From contig WFXX01000035.1 in the NCBI GenBank assembly GCA_015490395.1, positions 1 through 5,448 of the forward strand: a DNA stretch of 5,448 nucleotides, given 5' to 3'. The first letter of the stretch is position 1. Every line of letters begins with the position of its first letter. Positions 1 to 5,424 of the stretch are shown one piece after another. The notes under the pieces were generated by a model that was not told the DNA's origin, did not search any database, and was given only the letters and a program-made list of their open reading frames with translations. Origin of the DNA: Gammaproteobacteria bacterium. Its GTDB lineage: Bacteria > Pseudomonadota > Gammaproteobacteria > DRLM01. Made by a program: the position numbers and the translations under genes.

Positions 1-120
1 AGGGGGTGTGGCCCTATCTATGGCTGGATGCCACGTACCTGAAGGCCCGCGAGACCACCCGCTCCCCGTCCCGGGCCTTCAGGTACGTGGCATCCAGCCA
101 TAGATAGGGCCACACCCCCT
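1..120. repeat. 49-bp perfect inverted repeat at the window edge, probable fold-back chimera
   Basis: Bases 1-49 are the exact reverse complement of 72-120, with a 22-base spacer (50-71). The right arm is ordinary transposase coding sequence: on the minus strand it encodes the segment around LWLDATYLKAR, which is conserved in the IS256 family. The left arm is the same segment turned back on itself, and it begins at base 1. A real insertion sequence would continue into the second half of the catalytic domain here. A perfect palindrome that starts at a contig end and duplicates conserved coding sequence is typical of template-switch chimeras from whole-genome amplification, library preparation or assembly. 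Bases 1-49 should not be treated as genomic order. Confidence 0.85.
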
Positions 121-574
121 CCAGCGGCCGCTCCAGAAAGGCCCGCACCCGCTCGTCCAGCTCCCGGCACAGCCGCGAGACCTGGCTCTTGGACAGACCC
201 GTCAGCCCCAGGGCCTGCACCAGGTCGTCCACCTTCCGGGTCGAGACCCCCGACACATAGGCCTGCTGCACCACGGCCACCAGCGCCTGCTCCGACAGCC
301 GTCGCGGCTCCAGGAAGCTCGGGAAATAGCTCCCCTGGCGCAGCTTGGGAATGCGCAGCTCCAGCCGCCCCAGCCGGGTCTCCAGGGGCCGCGCCCGGTA
401 CCCGTTCCGCCAGGTGACCCGCTCCGGGCAACGCTCGTGCCGCCCCGCCCCCACCCGGGCCTCCACCTCCAGCTCCATCAGCCGCTCCAGGACCCAGGTC
501 ACCCCCTCCCGGAGCAGCGCCTCCAGATCCGCCTTCCCAAACAGCTCCTCCAGTGCCATCCTGTTCTCGGTCAC
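14..574 (-). CDS. IS256-family transposase, N-terminal part (truncated at window edge)
   Basis: This is the N-terminal half of a mutator/IS256-type DDE transposase, which catalyses cut-and-paste or copy-out movement of its element. Visible signs are the N-terminal region ending in TWRNGYR (about residues 54-60), the IPKLRQGSYFPSFLEP segment (75-90), a helix-turn-helix-like stretch from GVSTRKVDDLVQALGL to LSKSQVSRLC (109-136), and LWLDATYLK, whose Asp161 is the expected first catalytic acidic residue. Family members are about 400 residues long. Only about 176 here are authentic, because residues from about 177 on, including the stop codon, are encoded by the inverted copy at bases 1-49. The second Asp and the Glu are absent. 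The start is GTG at 574-572, chosen because an AGGAGG ribosome site lies 8 bases upstream. ATG at 559 is the alternative start. Confidence 0.85.
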   Translation of the reverse strand: MTENRMALEELFGKADLEALLREGVTWVLERLMELEVEARVGAGRHERCPERVTWRNGYRARPLETRLGRLELRIPKLRQGSYFPSFLEPRRLSEQALVAVVQQAYVSGVSTRKVDDLVQALGLTGLSKSQVSRLCRELDERVRAFLERPLEGVWPYLWLDATYLKARDGERVVSRAFRYVASSHR

Positions 575-634
575 CGCGGTCCCCTCCTCGTGGTTGGCCC
601 AGCACCTACCATCGTACCGGGGACCGCGGTGACC
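569..634. repeat. 16-bp perfect inverted repeat spanning the transposase start codon
   Basis: Bases 569-584 (ggtcaccgcggtcccc) and 619-634 are exact reverse complements, separated by 34 bases. Each arm also contains the 8-bp palindrome ACCGCGGT (573-580 and 623-630). In a minus-strand transcript covering both arms, the downstream arm contains the whole GTG start codon and the last two bases of the AGGAGG ribosome site, so the folded RNA would hide the start. A transcript beginning between the arms would lack the upstream arm and stay open. This layout resembles the protection of several insertion sequences against read-through expression. It could instead be a paired protein-binding site. Confidence 0.7.
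583..588 (-). promoter_or_regulatory. Ribosome binding site of the IS256-type transposase
   Basis: The minus strand reads AGGAGG here, 8 bases before the GTG at 574. This perfect Shine-Dalgarno match favours GTG-574 over the later in-frame ATG at 559. Its last two bases fall within the inverted-repeat stem described for 569-634. Confidence 0.7.
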
Positions 635-648
635 CTTCGATCGCCTCC

Positions 649-674
649 GCTTTTACACCACTTCCTGGGACACT
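649..674 (-). repeat. Candidate terminal inverted repeat of the IS256-type element
   Basis: Read inward from outside the element on the minus strand, this stretch runs from GTGTCCCAGGAAGTGG through GTGTAAAAGCG. That resembles the ends of many IS256-family elements, where a GTGTC-type tip is followed by AAGTGGTGTAAA. It lies about 75-100 bases upstream of the transposase start, as expected for an IS end. The partner repeat is not in the window, so the match rests on recalled family similarity and position rather than on pairing two ends. Confidence 0.55.
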
Positions 675-1932
675 AACCACCACCTGGGCCTGCACCCCTA
701 CCAACGGGAAGAGGTGGAGGTGTGGGCGGCCTACCAAGGCATGGTGCAGCTCAACGCCATCCTGGGAGACCGGGAGGCCTTGGCGCGTCACGAGCCGATC
801 GAGCGCGTGCTGGAGGAGCCGGAGCGCTTCCAGGCGCTGGTGCAGTACCTGACCCGGGGCCGATGCATGCACGAGGGCGTGGACCTCGAACGGGCCTACG
901 CTATGGTCTCCACCCTCTTTCCTGGTGAGGAGCGGGTGGAGACCGATCCTAGGCGGTTGCTGGAGTCCTGGCCCGGATGGAAGCTCGAGGCCTTCCACCG
1001 CTTGGTGGACCGCCGGGCCCAGGAGGCCTACGAGGACCTCGGCTACGACCTGGGTCCCCTCCGCCGGGTGCAGGTGGCCTCCGGCCCTGTTCGGTCCCGG
1101 ACCGCGCCCGCACGCCCCCTGTTCTGCGCCACCGTGATGAAGTCGGGGACCTGGTTGCTGCGCCGGATGCTGGAGGAGCTGACGGGCCTGGAGGCCCTGG
1201 AGCCCCCAGTGCCGGAGGGGCGGCGACCTGACTACGAGGACGAGATGCTCATCGAGCTCCCGCCTGGCCGCTTCTACCTCTGGCACCAAGTGCTGAACGA
1301 GCGCAGCGCCTCCCTGCTTCAGGGCGCCCGCGCCCGGGCGGTGCTCCTGGTGCGCAACGTCTACGACCTGGCGGTGGCCATGTACCGCCACCTGACCGGC
1401 GACGTGGACGCGGCACACGGGCGGAGCGTGGGCGACAACGCCTTCCTGCGCGCCCTGGATCCGGAAGCGGCGTTGGCGCTGGTGATCGGCGGGTTTCGCG
1501 TGCCGGGGATGCGCTGGGACGGCCTGTGGCCTCACCTGCGGCAGATGGCCTCCTTTCCGGCATTACCTGGCCCAGGGAGGGGAGGGTTTGCTGCTGGGCT
1601 ACGAGGAGCTGACAGGGAACCGGGCCGAGGCCGTACGCCGCCTGGCCGCCTACCTGGAGGTGCCCTGCAGCCAGGAGGTGTTGGAGAGGGTGCTGGCGCG
1701 CAGCGACAAGGAGTTCATGCGCCGGGAGGCGGAGCAGGAGGGATGCGCGGCGCACTTCACCCCGGAGGCCGAGCGGGAGGCGCTGCGGCGCCACCTGCGC
1801 CCCTGGCATGGCGCTATGATCGAGGGTCTGGTCCGGGAAGCCTTCGGCGCCTGGGAAGAGGCGGACGACGCGGCCCGCTGGGCCCGGTGGCTGTCCCCTC
1901 CGAGTTGGTTCCGGCAAGTAGAAGGGGGCTGA
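675..1932 (+). pseudogene. Sulfotransferase-family gene, 5'-truncated by the IS and frameshifted
   Basis: The product resembles PAPS-dependent sulfotransferases, which move sulfate from PAPS to an acceptor. Counting from GTG 714, VMKSGTWLLRRML (residues 141-153) matches the 5'-phosphosulfate loop, with Lys143, Ser144, Gly145, Thr146 and Trp147. VLLVRNVYDLAVAMYRH (210-226) matches the 3'-phosphate-binding strand with Arg214. The Ser usually found eight residues after that Arg is Ala222. Similarity then stops in this frame and resumes one frame over at FRHYLAQGGEGLLLGYEEL, running to TGA at 1930-1932. Removing one T at 1554-1556 rejoins the two parts into about 405 residues from 714. Upstream of 714 the frame stays open to the IS edge with plausible protein (HHLGLHPYQREEVEVW), no good start and no clear ribosome site, so the 5' end was probably cut off by the IS. 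The first 135 or so residues before the PAPS loop are not recognised. The acceptor is unknown. Confidence 0.75.
1554..1556 (+). other. Frameshift site in the sulfotransferase gene
   Basis: The sequence reads TCC TTT CCG GCA in the upstream frame, giving SFPALPG followed by low-complexity Gly/Pro/Arg shadow translation. Deleting one T gives TCC TTC CGG CAT TAC CTG, or SFRHYLAQGGEGLLLGYEEL, which fits the sulfotransferase C-terminal region. The exact base is inferred, and the shift could lie within a few bases. A run of three T is not a strong error hotspot for short-read sequencing, so a real mutation is plausible, but low coverage near a chimeric contig end could also cause it. Confidence 0.75.
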
Positions 1933-1946
1933 CCGGCTCGGCCCCC
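1924..1946. terminator. Hairpin between convergent genes, possible terminator
   Basis: GGGGGCTGA (1924-1932) pairs with TCGGCCCCC (1938-1946) through a 9-bp stem with one T-G wobble, leaving a 5-base loop. The stem includes the sulfotransferase stop codon and sits 12 bases from the end of the cytidylyltransferase gene on the other strand. On the minus strand the wobble becomes a mismatch, but the stem is followed by a short T-rich run (TTCTACTT). The plus strand has no T-run after it. The placement suits a two-way terminator for converging genes. The weak T-run keeps confidence modest. Confidence 0.4.
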
Positions 1947-1957
1947 CGCAGGTCCCA

Positions 1958-2689
1958 TCAGGCCCGGAGGCGCCGGCGTTCCGTGGCACGCCAGTGCAGG
2001 CCATGGGCCACCACCGCCTCGGCCAGCAGCCAGTCCAGCTCGGTGTCGATGTCGATGGCCTCCACCGGGTCGGTGAGCAGGGGCGCCGCGCCCCGGGGGG
2101 CCAGGGTGCGGTGGCGGCGCAGCAGCTCGGCGCCCACGGCGTAGAGGGCGCCGCTGGGGGTGTACAGGGGCTCGGCACCGCTGCCCAGGGGCTGGAGGAA
2201 GGCGCCCCGCCCCCGGCCCTCCAGCCGGTACAGGTCCCGGGGCGAGCGGCCGGCGGGGCGCACCGCCAGCACCGCCCGGGCGCCCTGGGCCAGCAGGCGC
2301 AGGGCGCGCTGCACTGTCTCCGGGGAGCGGAAGGGGGAGGTGGGCTGGAGCAGCACCAGGTGGCGGGGCGGCGCCCCCCGGGCGGCCTCGTACCAGGCCA
2401 GGGCGTGCAGGGCCACGTCCACGCTGGAGGCCCGGTCGGTGGCCAGCCCCGCCGGCCGCAGGAAGGGCACCTGCAGCCCGTAGCGGCGGCCCTCGGCGGC
2501 CAGGTCGGCGTCGTCGGTGGAGAGCACCGCCTGGGCCGGGGGCACCCCGGCCGCGTGCAGGGCCAGGGCGGTCCAGCCCAGCAGGGGCACGCCGCCCAGA
2601 GGACGGCCGTTCTTGCCCGGCAGGCGCCGCGAGCCCCCCCGCGCGGGGACCAGGAACAGGGTCTCTTGCATCAGGGCGCTGGCGTTCAC
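1958..2689 (-). CDS. legF: Acylneuraminate cytidylyltransferase, probably CMP-legionaminic acid synthetase
   Basis: This NeuA/LegF-type enzyme activates a nonulosonic acid with CTP to give the CMP-sugar and pyrophosphate. Of 243 residues, the N-terminal nucleotide-binding motif LVPARGGSRRLPGKN lies at 13-27, RPAGLATDRASSVDV at 78-92, LLQPTSPFRS at 113-122, YTPSGALYA at 176-184 and DPVEAIDIDTELDWLLAE at 207-224, all standard for the family, and the length is normal. The GTG start at 2689 forms a GTGA overlap with the stop of the upstream gene and has a GGAGG four bases before it. ATG at 2671 is a possible later start but lacks a ribosome site. It is the last gene of the visible operon. The family alone cannot separate sialic, legionaminic and pseudaminic acid substrates. 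Legionaminic is inferred from the neighbouring LegX/PtmE-like and LegG-like genes. Confidence 0.88.
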   Translation of the reverse strand: MNASALMQETLFLVPARGGSRRLPGKNGRPLGGVPLLGWTALALHAAGVPPAQAVLSTDDADLAAEGRRYGLQVPFLRPAGLATDRASSVDVALHALAWYEAARGAPPRHLVLLQPTSPFRSPETVQRALRLLAQGARAVLAVRPAGRSPRDLYRLEGRGRGAFLQPLGSGAEPLYTPSGALYAVGAELLRRHRTLAPRGAAPLLTDPVEAIDIDTELDWLLAEAVVAHGLHWRATERRRLRA

Positions 2690-3774
2690 AGGGCCTCCAC
2701 GAAGTGGGTGGCGAAGTCCTGGTGGGCCTGCTCGAACTGCTCGTGGCGGCCGATGTCGATCCAGTACTCGCGCAGCGGGAAGCCGGCCACCGGCTCGCCG
2801 TCGGCGAGCAGGGACTCGACGAGAGCCGGCATGTCGTAGAAGGTCTGCGGGGGGATGCGGTCCAACACCTCGGGCTCGAGGACGTAGATGCCGGCGTTGA
2901 TGTGGTAGCGGTGCAGGGGCTTCTCCCGCAGGCGCCGCACCCGCAGCCCCTCCACCTCCACCACGCCGTAGGGGATCTGGTGGTGCTGCTCGCGCACGCA
3001 GAGGGTGGCCCGGGCCCCGGTGCGGCGGTGGAAGGCCAGCAGCCGCACGAAGTCCACCTTGGTGAGGATGTCCCCGTTCATCACGAAGAAGGGCTCGCGC
3101 GGGCGCTCGGGCAGGAGCGAGAGCGCGCCGGCGGTGCCCAGGGCCCGGGGCTCCTCCACGTAGCGGATCTCCACCCCCCAGCGGGCGCCGTCGCCGAAGT
3201 GCCGGCGGATCATCTCGCCGCGGTAGTTGATGCAGAGCACGAAGCGGCGGAAGCCGCAGGCGGCGAAGCCCTCCACGATGGTCTCCAGGATGGGCTTCTC
3301 GCCCACCCGCAGCAGGGGCTTGGGCCGGTCCTGGGTCAGGGGCCGCAGGCGCGTGCCCAGCCCCCCGGCCATGAGCACCACCAGGTTCTCGCGCTCGGGC
3401 TCGGGCGCCGGGACCAGCCCGGCCAGCCCCGCCACCCGACCCTCGGCATCCAGCAGGGGCAGGTGGCGCAGGCCGTGGCGGCGCAGCAGGCGCTGCCAGA
3501 GCTCGGGCGGCTCGCCCAGGAGGGCGGTGACGGGGTGGGGGTTCATGAAGGAGCGGGCAGGGCTGTCCATGCCCATCCCCCGCAGCAGGGCGCGGCGGAT
3601 GTCGCCGTCGGTGACGGTGCCCTGGAGCCGCCGCTCGGTGTCCACCACCAGGGCGATCTGCAGCCCCGCCCCCTCCAGGGTCTCCATCACCTGGCGCAGG
3701 GAGGCCTCGGGGGCCACCAGGGCCCGCTCCCAGCGCCCGTCCAGCCGCCTCGCCGTCAGCTCTCCGTCGAGCAT
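2686..3774 (-). CDS. legX: CBS-domain sugar-1-phosphate nucleotidyltransferase, LegX/PtmE type (GlcN-1-P guanylyltransferase)
   Basis: The protein has 362 residues. A tandem CBS pair occupies about 17-125, with LQIALVVDTERRLQGTVTDG at 38-57, MNPHPVTA at 77-84 and HLPLLDAEGRVAG at 104-116. A nucleotidyltransferase domain follows from about 130, with MAGGLGTRLRPLT at 135-147, RPKPLL at 150-155, GTAG at 213-216, NGD at 233-235 (metal-binding Asp235), NAGIYV at 293-298 and YWIDIGRHEQFEQA at 337-350. This order is the hallmark of LegX/PtmE. In C. jejuni the enzyme makes GDP-glucosamine from glucosamine-1-phosphate, committing sugar to the GDP route of legionaminic acid. The CBS pair may sense a nucleotide, which is inferred. 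The ATG start overlaps the upstream gene by 19 bases and has weak GGAAG sites before it. The stop overlaps the next gene's GTG. GTP rather than UTP or CTP use is from family knowledge. Confidence 0.85.
   Translation of the reverse strand: MLDGELTARRLDGRWERALVAPEASLRQVMETLEGAGLQIALVVDTERRLQGTVTDGDIRRALLRGMGMDSPARSFMNPHPVTALLGEPPELWQRLLRRHGLRHLPLLDAEGRVAGLAGLVPAPEPERENLVVLMAGGLGTRLRPLTQDRPKPLLRVGEKPILETIVEGFAACGFRRFVLCINYRGEMIRRHFGDGARWGVEIRYVEEPRALGTAGALSLLPERPREPFFVMNGDILTKVDFVRLLAFHRRTGARATLCVREQHHQIPYGVVEVEGLRVRRLREKPLHRYHINAGIYVLEPEVLDRIPPQTFYDMPALVESLLADGEPVAGFPLREYWIDIGRHEQFEQAHQDFATHFVEAL
2694..2698 (-). promoter_or_regulatory. Ribosome binding site for the GTG start of the cytidylyltransferase gene
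   Basis: GGAGG on the minus strand ends four bases before GTG 2689, inside the final codons of the LegX-like gene. The spacing is short, but together with the GTGA stop/start overlap it favours this start over ATG 2671, which has no such site. Confidence 0.5.
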
Positions 3775-4970
3775 GGGCCGTCTTCCGCTTCCGGGGGAAC
3801 CTCATGCAAGGGGCGGGCCGGTGGAGCGAGGAAACGCTTGTGGAGCAGCCGCTCCCGGGGGGGCAGGGCCTGGAGCACCGCCAGGATGCGCTCGGTGGCC
3901 CTCCCGTCCCCGTAGGGATTGGCCGCGCGCACCCGCCCCAGGGCCAGGGCCCGCTCCACCGCCGCCCGGATGGCCTCGCGCCGGGGCGGGCAGTGCAGCA
4001 CCGAGGCCGCCCGGGGCCGGCCGCGCTGGCGCTCGCCCACGTCCACCGAGGGGGTGCCCAGGGAGGGGGCCTCGTAGAGGCCGCTGGAGGAGTTGCCCAC
4101 CACGGCGTCGGCCAGGGCCATGAGGCCCAGATAGCGGCGCTGGCCCAGGGAGGGGCGGTAGAGCACGTGGGGGCGGCCGGCGGCGAAGGCCTCCAGGCGG
4201 CGGCTCAGGCGCAGTCCGGCCTCGTCGGCGTTGCTGCCGGTGAGGACGATGCCCACCTCCGGGCCCAGGCCCTCCAGGGCGGCCAGCAGCTCCTCCAGCT
4301 CCGCCTCCGCTGCCTCGGCGCGCACGGTGGGCGGGTGGAAGCTGACGAGCAGATTGCGGGGCCGCAGCCGCCAGGCCAGCTCCCGCTCCAGCTCCTCCCG
4401 GGAGGCCCGGGGGGCGCGGAGCGCCGCGTCCACGGCCAGGCTCCCCACCCGGTGCACCCGCCAGGGCTCCTCGCCCATCTGGAGCACCCGGGCCTCGGCC
4501 TCGGCGTGGGTGACGAAGTGCAGGTGGGCCAGCTTGGTCAGGGCGTGGCGCAGCCCGTCGTCCAGGGAGCCCTCGGTGAGGTCGCCGCCGGCCAGATGAG
4601 CCACGGGCATCCGCTGCAGGTAGGCGGCCTGGGCCGCGGCCAGGGCCTCGTAGCGGTCACCCAGGAGCACCACCACGTCGGGCCGCAGGCGGGCCAGGGC
4701 GCCGGCCAGGCCCAGGAGGGCCAGCCCCGCGGACTGGGCCACCGCGAGGGCGTCGTCCCCGGCCAGCAGGCAGGGGACCTCGGCGTCCGGCTCCAGGCCG
4801 TCGGCGCGGATCTCCTCCACCGTGCGGCCGAAGGCGGGGCTGAGGTGGGCTCCGGTGGCCACCAGCTGCAGGCGCAGCCCGGGGGTCCTGGCCACCGCTT
4901 GGAGCAGGGGCCGGAGCATCCCGTAGTCGGCCCGGGTGCCGGTGACCACGCAGACGCGCCGCTCAGCCAC
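3756..4970 (-). CDS. legG: Hydrolysing sugar-nucleotide 2-epimerase, NeuC/LegG type
   Basis: This family removes the nucleotide from an N-acetylated amino sugar while inverting C2. In the legionaminic pathway LegG converts nucleotide-linked 2,4-diacetamido-trideoxyglucose to the free manno sugar that LegI condenses with PEP. Motifs over 404 residues are VVTGTRADYGMLRPLL (8-23), LLGDRYEAL (102-110), HLAGGD at 125-130 followed by TEGSLDDGLRHALTKLAHLH (132-151), SFHPPT (210-215), VGNSSSGLYEAPSLGTPSVD (291-310), GERQRGRP (312-319) and NPYGDG (351-356). These are the GT-B-fold epimerase signatures, and the listed acidic and His residues look intact. The last 25 or so residues form a low-complexity tail beyond the family core. 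The GTG start at 4970 has GGAGG six bases before it and overlaps the preceding gene by 8 bases. A NeuC role in sialic acid synthesis is the alternative; the LegX-like neighbour favours LegG. Confidence 0.87.
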   Translation of the reverse strand: MAERRVCVVTGTRADYGMLRPLLQAVARTPGLRLQLVATGAHLSPAFGRTVEEIRADGLEPDAEVPCLLAGDDALAVAQSAGLALLGLAGALARLRPDVVVLLGDRYEALAAAQAAYLQRMPVAHLAGGDLTEGSLDDGLRHALTKLAHLHFVTHAEAEARVLQMGEEPWRVHRVGSLAVDAALRAPRASREELERELAWRLRPRNLLVSFHPPTVRAEAAEAELEELLAALEGLGPEVGIVLTGSNADEAGLRLSRRLEAFAAGRPHVLYRPSLGQRRYLGLMALADAVVGNSSSGLYEAPSLGTPSVDVGERQRGRPRAASVLHCPPRREAIRAAVERALALGRVRAANPYGDGRATERILAVLQALPPRERLLHKRFLAPPARPLHEVPPEAEDGPCSTES

Positions 4971-5424
4971 GGAGGGCCTCCGCCAGGCCGGGCCCGCTGG
5001 GCAGGCAGAGGAGCTCGCGGGCCGCGGCCTCGGTCACGGGCAGGGCGGCGCGGGGGCAGCGCCGGTACATGGGCAGCCGGTGCAGGGGCGTCCAGGCGGG
5101 GCGGGCCTCCAGGCCCGCCGCCCGGCAGCCGGCCAGCGCCTCCTCCAGCTCGCCGGGGGGCAGGCGCACCAGGTTCAGCCAGCGGTTCCAGCGCGTCCCG
5201 GCGGGGGCCTCTAGGAAGGCGGCCAGGCCCGCCAGGGCCTCCCGGTAGCGGGCGGCCAGGGCCTCCTTGCGGGCCAGCAGCTCGGGCAGGCGCCCCAGCT
5301 GGGCCCTGGCCAGGGCGGCGTTGAGGCCGGGCATGCGGTAGTTGAAGCCCACCGCGTCGTGCTCCAGGCGCCAGGGGTGAGGCCGGCGGGCGGTGGTGGC
5401 CAGGTGCCGGGCCCGCTCCAGCAG
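4963..5424 (-). CDS. legC: DegT/DnrJ-family PLP aminotransferase, C-terminal part, LegC-like
   Basis: The C-terminal 153 residues of a sugar aminotransferase; the 5' part is cut off by the contig end. Visible family features are the GFNYRMPGLNAALARAQL segment (26-43), which normally follows the PLP-lysine region, then WNRWLNLVRLPPGELE (79-94), the substrate-side RPAWTPLHRLPMYRRC (108-123) and LCLPSGPGL (139-147). The catalytic Lys and cofactor-binding N-terminus are missing. LegC transfers an amino group to C4 of the 4-keto sugar nucleotide made by LegB. The assignment rests on family features plus the LegG and LegX neighbours; other DegT proteins such as PseC or PglE are harder to exclude from half a sequence. 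Translation through the adapter would add a false MYKRQ start, so the genomic part begins at 5424. The stop overlaps the next gene by 8 bases. Confidence 0.78.
   Translation of the reverse strand: MLERARHLATTARRPHPWRLEHDAVGFNYRMPGLNAALARAQLGRLPELLARKEALAARYREALAGLAAFLEAPAGTRWNRWLNLVRLPPGELEEALAGCRAAGLEARPAWTPLHRLPMYRRCPRAALPVTEAAARELLCLPSGPGLAEALRG
4977..4981 (-). promoter_or_regulatory. Ribosome binding site deciding the GTG start of the LegG-like gene
   Basis: The minus strand reads GGAGG six bases before GTG at 4970. It lies inside the last codons of the aminotransferase gene, so the two genes are probably translated in a coupled way. The initiating codon gives MAERRVCVVTGTRADYG, with the first beta-strand motif at the usual distance from the N-terminus. 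Confidence 0.65.

Larger units (their letters stand above)
50..674 (-). mobile_element. Partial IS256-family insertion sequence (transposase-start end)
   Basis: The element is represented by one end only: about 100 bases of leader with a candidate terminal repeat, followed by the 5' half of the transposase gene. The outer boundary near 674 is inferred from the end of the terminal-repeat-like sequence, and from the point where an unrelated plus-strand reading frame begins to look like protein. The opposite end, the second terminal repeat and the flanking target duplication are outside the window or were lost in the fold-back. IS256 elements usually create 8-9 bp target duplications, which cannot be checked here. 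The boundary is good to about 10 bases. Confidence 0.7.

Noticed and set aside
1..120. Natural long hairpin, attenuator or cruciform at the window start
   Set aside because: One arm is conserved transposase coding sequence and the other is its exact inverse beginning at base 1, which fits a chimera better than biology.
606..1535. Minus-strand open frame opposite the sulfotransferase
   Set aside because: His/Gln/Pro-rich shadow translation without a recognisable motif. The plus strand carries the PAPS-binding motifs.
1545..1565. Programmed ribosomal frameshift in the sulfotransferase
   Set aside because: There is no strong slippery heptamer or obvious stimulatory structure, and the family is not known to use frameshifting. 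A mutation or sequence error is simpler.
1249..2178. Minus-strand frame running past the end of the cytidylyltransferase gene
   Set aside because: It is out of frame with the real C-terminus and low-complexity throughout.
2690..3805. Upstream extension of the cytidylyltransferase frame as a 615-residue protein
   Set aside because: Above 2689 this frame gives Gly/Pro/Arg/Ala-rich low-complexity translation antiphase to the well-supported LegX-like gene. It is open only because of high GC.
2704..3915. Plus-strand open frame opposite the LegX-like gene
   Set aside because: Shadow of the real minus-strand gene: repetitive Gly/His/Gln/Leu composition and no motifs.
3804..5324. Plus-strand 506-residue open frame opposite the epimerase and aminotransferase
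   Set aside because: Low-complexity shadow with no family signature. The opposite strand has clear epimerase and aminotransferase motifs.
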